64,000 nt of DNA from Candidatus Helarchaeota archaeon (lineage in GTDB: Archaea; Asgardarchaeota; Lokiarchaeia; Helarchaeales; RDOG01), in contig JAHPZH010000002.1 in assembly GCA_019058315.1 (NCBI GenBank), forward strand, positions 877,910 through 941,909, written 5' to 3'. Below are positions 57,986 to 64,000 of this stretch, one piece after another. Positions within the stretch are counted from its first letter, which is position 1. Every line of letters begins with the position of its first letter. A program made the position numbers and the translations under genes. A model generated the notes under the pieces. It searched no databases and was not told the origin of the DNA. It worked only from the letters and a program-made list of their open reading frames with translations.

Positions 57986-58384
57986 ATGAATTTAATGACA
58001 GAAAATAAAAAACGAATATTGATAGTAGATGATGCACTTTTCACTAGAAATTACCTAAAAAATATCATTAATAAAATCGATCATTGCGAAGTTGTAGGAG
58101 AGGCGTCAAATGGGAATGAGGCAATTTTACTTTATAAGGAAATAAAGCCCGATTTGGTCACTATGGATTTAATTATGCCCGAAAAAGATGGTATTGAAAC
58201 CACTGAAGAGATTTTAAAAATTGACCCAAAAGCACAGATAGTTGTAATATCAGCTTTAGGACAAGAAGCTATGGTTGTTGAGGCAACAAAAAAGGGAGCT
58301 AAAGATTTTATTAAAAAACCTTACGAACCTGAACAGATTTTGGCAATATTAGAACGTCTTCTGAATCTAAAAAACGTAAATTAA
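57986..58384 (+). CDS. cheY: CheY-type response regulator
   Basis: A 132-residue receiver domain. Acidic pair D15/D16 (ILIVDDALF), phosphoacceptor D61 (VTMDLIMPEKDG), signalling residue in VVISALGQ and the lysine in FIKKP. No output domain, so it acts by protein-protein contact, as CheY does on the archaellum motor adaptor. Start is ATG 57986, with an in-frame ATG four codons later. Three bases after cheW1. Confidence 0.88.
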   Translation: MNLMTENKKRILIVDDALFTRNYLKNIINKIDHCEVVGEASNGNEAILLYKEIKPDLVTMDLIMPEKDGIETTEEILKIDPKAQIVVISALGQEAMVVEATKKGAKDFIKKPYEPEQILAILERLLNLKNVN

Positions 58385-58420
58385 AAAGGTTTTAGAAATA
58401 AATTATATCAAGGTGAGGCT

Positions 58421-60463
58421 TTGGAATCAGAGGAAGATGTAAAACTTTTCATAAGTGAAGAAGAAGAGCTACTTCAAAAATTAGAGGACAATCTCTTCAA
58501 TTTAGAAGAAAATCCAGAGGATAAAAATCCGGTTCAAGATCTTTTCTACATTTTTCACACATTAAAAGGTATTAATGCAATGGCAGGCTTCGTAAATGTT
58601 TCAGAATTCTGCCATCATTTTGAATCTATTTTAGATAGTGCAAAAAATAAGGAAATTTCAGCAGAAAATTTGACTACTTTTCAAAACTTATTTTTTCAAT
58701 GCTTAGATAACCTTAGAAAACATCTTAGGCAAATTAAGGAGGGTGACATGACAGATCTTAACTCTGAGATTGTCAAAGAGATAAAAGAAAAAAAAATTAC
58801 CTTTAAAAAACAAGATAAAAAACAAGAAAGCAGTGAAACATTTCTAAAACCTATTACTATTGAAAAAATTCACCAATTAGTAAAGGATATAAAAAACAAA
58901 TTCTTTGAAATTCAAATTCGTCTTCAAGAAAGTTGTCCTTTTAGAAAAGCCAGATTGATGATTATTATAAGAGAATTAAATGAAGTCGGTCTTTTTTGCT
59001 GGAGTAATCCTTCCCCTGAAATACTAGATTCGGGTGAGATTCCACTAGAATTTATACTTTTTTACATATCTACAAAAAAAATTAATAATTTTAAACAAGT
59101 CCTGAATAAAGTTTCAGAAATTGAAAAAAAGTATATTTCAGAACTGGAATCGAATGATTTCCTGAATACCGTTAAAATGCTTATTGAAAATCGAAAAAAA
59201 GAAGAATTAATTAAAGATATTGATAGCTCGGAACATGATAACATAAATATTGACAGTATTAAAGTAGATGTTGATGTTTTAGAGAAGTTAATGAATAATT
59301 TCGGGGAGATAGTTATAATTAGAAATCAAATTAACCAATTATTAATGGAAGGATTAGATAGTTCAGTTAATGACCTTATAAAAAATATGGATAAACCTTT
59401 ACTTGATATTCAAGACTTAATCTTAAAATTGAACCTGATTAAGGTAGAAACGACTTTTAAAAAATATCGAGGTTTGATTCGGGATCTATCAAAAGAAACA
59501 GGTAAAAAAATTAAATTTTCATTAGAGGGCACAGATGTAAAATTAGATAGAAAAGTTTTAGAGGAATTAAACGTTCCAATTATTCATTTATTAAGAAATG
59601 CAATATACCATGGTATAGAACCGCAAGAGGAAAGAAAAAGGAAGCATAAAGAAGAGTTAGGTAAAATAAAACTTAAGGCATATAGAGGAGCTGACTCAGT
59701 ATTTATTGAAGTATCAGATGATGGAAAGGGGATTGACTTTGATTCTATACGACAAAAAATAATTGATAAAGGATACTATTCGAAGAAAGATGCAAAGGAA
59801 TTAAGTGAAGATATTTTAAAAAAGTTTATTTTAATGCCTGATTTTTCTACACTTTCAGAAGTAGATATCATCTCAGGTAGAGGAATGGGATTAAAAATTG
59901 TGAACGATATAATCAAAGGTTTAGGTGGTTCTTTGAGAATACATTCAGAAAAGGATGTTGGAACTACCTTTACATTAATAGTACCATTTACAAAGGCTAT
60001 ATTTAGGGCACAATTAATAACTGTGGCTGATGATCTATTTGCTATTCCTCTTGAACGTATTGAACAAATCTATTCTTTTAATATTAACTCAATAGAATCT
60101 GATAATCAAGTTAAATATTATAAAATAGATGCCCAAAAAAAAGTACCTCTTATCTTTTTAGATCACTATTTAAAACTTAGAAATCATGAAAATAAATCAA
60201 ATTTTAATAAAAATATTAAGATCGGAATTTTATGTCATATGGATGAAAAACATTCCGCAATCCTTGCTTTAGATGAGGTTCTTGAACAAACTGACGTTAT
60301 AGTTAAACCTTTTAAATCGGATTATTCAGATTCTGACGATTTTCTAGGTTCTGCAATCACCGGAGATGGTTCAATTTGTTTAATACTAAATGTTTCAAAT
60401 ATTATTTCATCTACTTTGAAAGAAACTCAATCTGAAACAGAAATTATAGAATTAAATAAATAA
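58421..60463 (+). CDS. cheA: Chemotaxis histidine kinase CheA
   Basis: A 680-residue kinase with a TTG start behind AGGTGAGG. P1 phosphotransfer domain with IFHTLKGINAMAGF (H46); P2-like region about 155-260 (CPFRKARLMIIIRELNEVG); P3 dimerisation (DVDVLEKLMNNFGEIVIIRNQ); P4 ATPase with HLLRNAIYHGIE (about 389), SDDGKGID and GRGMGLKIV; P5 CheW-like C-terminus. All catalytic elements are present; the N-box has Tyr where Asp is common (NAIYHG). Confidence 0.92.
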   Translation: MESEEDVKLFISEEEELLQKLEDNLFNLEENPEDKNPVQDLFYIFHTLKGINAMAGFVNVSEFCHHFESILDSAKNKEISAENLTTFQNLFFQCLDNLRKHLRQIKEGDMTDLNSEIVKEIKEKKITFKKQDKKQESSETFLKPITIEKIHQLVKDIKNKFFEIQIRLQESCPFRKARLMIIIRELNEVGLFCWSNPSPEILDSGEIPLEFILFYISTKKINNFKQVLNKVSEIEKKYISELESNDFLNTVKMLIENRKKEELIKDIDSSEHDNINIDSIKVDVDVLEKLMNNFGEIVIIRNQINQLLMEGLDSSVNDLIKNMDKPLLDIQDLILKLNLIKVETTFKKYRGLIRDLSKETGKKIKFSLEGTDVKLDRKVLEELNVPIIHLLRNAIYHGIEPQEERKRKHKEELGKIKLKAYRGADSVFIEVSDDGKGIDFDSIRQKIIDKGYYSKKDAKELSEDILKKFILMPDFSTLSEVDIISGRGMGLKIVNDIIKGLGGSLRIHSEKDVGTTFTLIVPFTKAIFRAQLITVADDLFAIPLERIEQIYSFNINSIESDNQVKYYKIDAQKKVPLIFLDHYLKLRNHENKSNFNKNIKIGILCHMDEKHSAILALDEVLEQTDVIVKPFKSDYSDSDDFLGSAITGDGSICLILNVSNIISSTLKETQSETEIIELNK

Positions 60464-60476
60464 TTGGTGTAAGTAG

Positions 60477-62519
60477 ATGGGATTTAAAAAAATTGATAAA
60501 AAAGAATTAGAAACGGGCACTGGTCCATGTTTTATTGGAATGCCCTTAGTAAAATTAGATAAATCAGAGTTAGAGAAATTAAAAGATGCTAAAATAGTAC
60601 AAGATTCCTTTTTAATGGAAAAATTTTCTGAAATATTGATTGAGTGTGATGAATTTTTAGAATTTCAATACTTAAATAATGGAAAAAGAAAGTCACAACA
60701 AGCAAATGGAAATATTTCGATAATTAATAAATCTAAAAGGGATCGAATATGGGACACACAACTAGAAATAGAAGGTTCTCATATTGATATTTTAGAAGCG
60801 AATGAAGGGAATAGCATTGATTTTGGGATTTTAGAACCGAATTCAACCAAAAATAAAAATTATAACATCGAAACAAAAGATAATATATTTGAAATGCTTC
60901 ATGTAAAAGAAAATATTGATGTAATTAGTATTCAAACTGAAATTTTGGAAAATATAACAGATAAATCTGATCAAAATTTATCAGAGGAGAAGAAAGAGCG
61001 GAAGAATTTACTCATTTCAGGAAAAGAAAATAAAATTAAGTATAATCTCACTTTGAGAAATGTCTCCACTAAATCAATTAACAATCTAAATGTTAAAAAA
61101 AGCTTTTCAAAGGATTTCAAAAATTTCACCATAGAAGGCGAATCTAGTGAAAATGCAAGAATAATTGGGAATTATTTAGAGTGGACACTAGATGAACTAG
61201 CCCCTAATGAAGAAAGAATGATATCAATTATTACAACAATAGTACCAAGACGTGATGAAATTATTCGTTCTGGAAATATTGAAATTACTGGGAAAATCGG
61301 AGATTTTTTAGTTTCAGGAGTAAATATTGAAAATTTTACAGCATATTCACATGCTATGCATGCGATACAGAAGTTTGAAGATGAACATATACCCAACAAA
61401 TGGAATTGTTCACTTATTTTTGAAAATCATAGTGATTTTAAAATAAATTTAGTTTCTATTTTGGTATTTGATAAATCTAAATCTAAGAAATTTATTGAAT
61501 TTGATTATAACTCATCAAATGAAAAAAATATCCTTCGACCTGGAGAAAAATTTGTTTCTGAATATTGGTACTTGGAGGATGAACATGAGCCAAAATTTTC
61601 AAGAAAAATAGAATATTCGGTAGATTATAAGGTAATAAAGACATCAAATATAAAAATTAAAATTGAAGATGTTGCCTTTGATATAGTCGATCTTCAAATT
61701 GAAAAGAAATTTTCAGAAGACGAGATTGGTTCATTTAAAAAGTCAGAAATTACCAATAATATTACTATTGAAAATAAGAGTACAATTCCTGTAAGGGGAT
61801 TAATAATTAGGGAAATAATTCCAGAAGATTTTCTTCCCAACACTGATATTTCTAATTACACCTTTAATTTATCATCTGGAAAAATAAGTCAGAATGATAT
61901 TGTCCTTAATATTACACCTAATGATGATGATTCAACTAAGATTCATGTTCTAGAATTGAAAATAAATTTGAAACGGATACAAGAAAAAAAGCTTGTAGCA
62001 ATAAAAGAATCTTTGGAAATACACCATCCAATCTTAGCAGTAACACCAAATCATGATAAAAACTATCAATTTCCGCTTGAAATCATTTCGTATTTTTTTA
62101 AATATGACAATAAAAACGAAATTAAAATGAATGAATATTATAAAATTGAGAATAATTTAACAGAAGATAAATCGCTTTCCGTAAAATTAACTTATAAACC
62201 ACGAAAATTGATTACAAAAAAGGAAATTTTTCCAGGAGTTCATGACAATGAATTTGCAATTGAGATTACTGTTATAAATCAATCAAATGTAGAGATAAAA
62301 AATACTATTATTTCTGATATGTTCCCAGAATCCTTTGAGTTGTTATCCTCAAATTTAAAATATGAACTCACTAAACCTGATAAAGAGGGAAATCAGATAA
62401 TAAAATTTACGATTGAGAACGTTTTGCCTTATCAAGAAAAAGAAATTGTGTATTATCTCAAGAATAAAAGTGGAAAGCAAGTTAAATTCTCAAAATTAGA
62501 ATCATATTTTTTTGGATAA
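60477..62519 (+). CDS. Large multi-beta-sandwich protein of the chemotaxis operon
   Basis: A 680-residue protein with no signal peptide or membrane helix, so probably cytosolic. The N-terminal ~60 residues begin MGFKKIDKKELETGTG and contain GPCFIGMPLVKLDKSEL. The rest is at least four Ig/DUF11-like beta units with recurring patterns such as KYNLTLRNVSTKSINNLNV, NITIENKSTIPVRGLII and EITVINQSNVEIKNTII, alternating with 'LEPN/LAPNE' turns. No catalytic motif. Placed between cheA and a second cheW, it is likely part of this signalling system, for instance a scaffold. I know no named family. Confidence 0.6.
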   Translation: MGFKKIDKKELETGTGPCFIGMPLVKLDKSELEKLKDAKIVQDSFLMEKFSEILIECDEFLEFQYLNNGKRKSQQANGNISIINKSKRDRIWDTQLEIEGSHIDILEANEGNSIDFGILEPNSTKNKNYNIETKDNIFEMLHVKENIDVISIQTEILENITDKSDQNLSEEKKERKNLLISGKENKIKYNLTLRNVSTKSINNLNVKKSFSKDFKNFTIEGESSENARIIGNYLEWTLDELAPNEERMISIITTIVPRRDEIIRSGNIEITGKIGDFLVSGVNIENFTAYSHAMHAIQKFEDEHIPNKWNCSLIFENHSDFKINLVSILVFDKSKSKKFIEFDYNSSNEKNILRPGEKFVSEYWYLEDEHEPKFSRKIEYSVDYKVIKTSNIKIKIEDVAFDIVDLQIEKKFSEDEIGSFKKSEITNNITIENKSTIPVRGLIIREIIPEDFLPNTDISNYTFNLSSGKISQNDIVLNITPNDDDSTKIHVLELKINLKRIQEKKLVAIKESLEIHHPILAVTPNHDKNYQFPLEIISYFFKYDNKNEIKMNEYYKIENNLTEDKSLSVKLTYKPRKLITKKEIFPGVHDNEFAIEITVINQSNVEIKNTIISDMFPESFELLSSNLKYELTKPDKEGNQIIKFTIENVLPYQEKEIVYYLKNKSGKQVKFSKLESYFFG

Positions 62520-62540
62520 ATATAGAATGGATGAGATCAT

Positions 62541-63401
62541 ATGAATTTTCGATATTATGAAACTCTACCAGATAAATCAAAGGATTATATATTACCTTTA
62601 ATTGAACAAATCGTTCCAAAATTATCAAATAATGAAATTAATATTTTTTTTGAAGACTCCAAAAAAAATTCGTCAACTAAAACAACTAAAACAAAGTCAA
62701 AGACAACAAATGGATTCGTATCTCTTGAAATGAATTCAAATGACGATGCAGACTTGACTAAATTAAGTAGTAATCAATTGAAAAAAATTTATCAAATTTT
62801 TATCAGTAGAGAAGATAATAATAAATTGGCTATTAAATGGCGATTTTATAATTTCCTTAAATATAATCGAGACTTTGATATAAAAAATATTCAACTATAT
62901 AGAGAAAATACTTTAGAACAAGTAATTGATTTTATAATAGAAACAGATGAGGATGAAAAAATAATAGTTTGTTGTTTTGATATATTAGATCTTAAAACAT
63001 ATACTATGGCAAGTTCAAGTTTGGTAGATTTTCTTCAAAAGCTAAAATTTATTCCCAATAGAGTTATTTTCGCTGCAAATAAATCTTATCGAAATATTCC
63101 TATCAATAATCCTATCGATATTGATAAAAATAACATTATACCAGAATTATGGATAGAATTTATTGAAGTTGATTGCCCTTTTAGGGGAGAAGATTTAATA
63201 ATCGTAGAAAATTCTGATTTAAAAATTGCAGGTTTTAATTTTACCAGTATTAAGGATTTACTCGATTATGTATTCAAATTTTCAAAGAAAGGACAGATTT
63301 CAATCTTTAAAGAAATAGATTACCTTTTGAAAGATAATAATGACACAAATTATCAACCAGAAATCGAATTGATTTGGAAAGGAATCATGGTAAAAAAATA
63401 G
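62541..63401 (+). CDS. Unknown chemotaxis-operon protein
   Basis: A 286-residue protein. A helical N-terminus is followed by a low-complexity Ser/Thr/Lys linker (about 45-60) and a C-terminal alpha/beta domain (KIIVCCFDILDLKTYTM, FLQKLKFIPNRVIFAAN, SDLKIAGFNFTSIKDLLDYV). No motif I can name. Position and spacing (about 20 bases before, 12 after) make it a member of the operon. Confidence 0.55.
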   Translation: MNFRYYETLPDKSKDYILPLIEQIVPKLSNNEINIFFEDSKKNSSTKTTKTKSKTTNGFVSLEMNSNDDADLTKLSSNQLKKIYQIFISREDNNKLAIKWRFYNFLKYNRDFDIKNIQLYRENTLEQVIDFIIETDEDEKIIVCCFDILDLKTYTMASSSLVDFLQKLKFIPNRVIFAANKSYRNIPINNPIDIDKNNIIPELWIEFIEVDCPFRGEDLIIVENSDLKIAGFNFTSIKDLLDYVFKFSKKGQISIFKEIDYLLKDNNDTNYQPEIELIWKGIMVKK

Positions 63402-63413
63402 AAAGGGAAAAAT

Positions 63414-63968
63414 ATGATAGAAGCAAAAAAAATTGAAAATTTTAGTGCAATAGAATTAATTATTGAAGGTGAAAGAGTTCTAATCGAAACTAAATATATT
63501 AAAGAAATCTTAATTCCCGAAGAGGAAATAATTCCAGTTCCCTTTTCGAGAAAATCAATTATTGGAATAATTGATGTCAGAGGAGAGCTATATACTATTA
63601 TTTCATTAAGTAAAATTTTATTTAAGGCCACAAAGCAGGACTTAATTGAAAATAAACCTATACTTTTAGTCGACCTTGATGGTTTAAAATTAGGTTTATT
63701 AGTAGATTCTGTATTTGATGTTCATAATTATTCTAAATCGATTTTTGAAAAAAAGGACCTGATTCACAAAACAGAAATAGATCCAAAATTTATAAAAGAA
63801 ATGGGTTTTTCAAATGGTGATTCTTTAATCTTATTAGAGTTAAACTCGATAGTTCAAACCTTCTTTTTAGCATTAGAAGAAAAATCTACGGCTTCGATTC
63901 AATCCGATATAATATTAAAGCCATCAAATGATAAACCTCCAAAAAAAGATACTACCCAAAAAAAATAA
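63414..63968 (+). CDS. cheW: CheW-type coupling protein 2
   Basis: A 184-residue CheW fold with ALELIIEGERVLIETKYIKEI-like N-terminal strands, VPFSRKSIIGIIDVRGELYTIISL and KLGLLVDSVFDVHNY. Clearly diverged from CheW1 but with the same core. Two CheW types in one operon suggest distinct receptor classes or a role as a scaffold. It ends in a lysine-rich tail. Confidence 0.85.
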   Translation: MIEAKKIENFSAIELIIEGERVLIETKYIKEILIPEEEIIPVPFSRKSIIGIIDVRGELYTIISLSKILFKATKQDLIENKPILLVDLDGLKLGLLVDSVFDVHNYSKSIFEKKDLIHKTEIDPKFIKEMGFSNGDSLILLELNSIVQTFFLALEEKSTASIQSDIILKPSNDKPPKKDTTQKK

Positions 63969-63982
63969 AATGGAGTAATACT

Positions 63983-64000
63983 TTGCTTTCGATTGAAAAA
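63983..64000 (+). CDS. Start of a further gene, cut by the window edge
   Basis: TTG CTT TCG ATT GAA AAA follows a GGAG ribosome-binding site seven bases upstream. Only six codons are visible. Likely the next chemotaxis gene. Confidence 0.35.

Overview
The window is very AT-rich DNA, most likely from an archaeon and plausibly an Asgard (Loki-type) archaeon. The hints are frequent TTG starts, TATA boxes about 22-31 nt upstream of start codons (leaderless-type promoters), TPR proteins, short zinc-ribbon proteins, a secreted beta-propeller with a C-terminal anchor, an EngB-type GTPase, an isoprenylcysteine-methyltransferase-like protein and a chemotaxis cluster. No rRNA, tRNA, ribosomal protein or other decisive phylogenetic marker is present, so the assignment is inference. 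I recognised no tRNA, rRNA, CRISPR array or transposase.

Layout. (1) 1-2376: the 3' end of a TPR gene, with a nearly perfect 102-bp tandem duplication, and a divergent M28-peptidase-like gene. (2) 2439-47040: a dense defence or genome-conflict island. In order it holds: a YhaO/YhaN nuclease-ATPase pair; an overlapping HNH plus PD-(D/E)XK pair; a restriction-modification cluster (BglII/BamHI-like nuclease, Eco57I-like methyltransferase, type IIG enzyme); an Nmad2-domain gene with a nuclease-like partner; a decayed TIR/deoxyribosyltransferase-like effector; a PIN-domain gene and a 2091-residue NACHT NTPase that share a palindromic operator; a PD-(D/E)XK gene divergent from a deaminase-NTPase-TPR fusion; a DNA methylase divergent from a PLD nuclease; a nucleotidyltransferase; an HTH/HNH, zinc-ribbon/HEPN and HNH gene cluster; and a Mokosh-like kinase-helicase plus PLD-like pair followed by an ATPase fused to a nitrilase-like domain. 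(3) 47041-57008: decayed sequence, an N-terminal-domain/Ig-like protein with a duplicated tail, EngB, a secreted propeller, zinc-finger and membrane proteins, an aldo/keto reductase and two methyltransferases. (4) 57410-64000: a chemotaxis operon, cheW-cheY-cheA, two unfamiliar genes, a second cheW, and the start of another gene at the edge.

How the genes work together. The island looks like stacked immune modules pairing a sensor or NTPase with a nuclease or nucleotide-acting enzyme. The best candidates for undescribed biology are: the PIN gene and giant NACHT gene linked by the same 16-bp operator at matching distances from their TATA boxes; the ATPase-nitrilase fusion (putative triad E563-K670-C712) next to a Mokosh-like pair whose kinase and PLD domains both look inactive; and the deaminase-NTPase-TPR protein, which has an NLR-like layout with a nucleotide deaminase as effector. 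In the chemotaxis operon, the two genes between cheA and the second cheW are candidates for archaeal signalling accessories.
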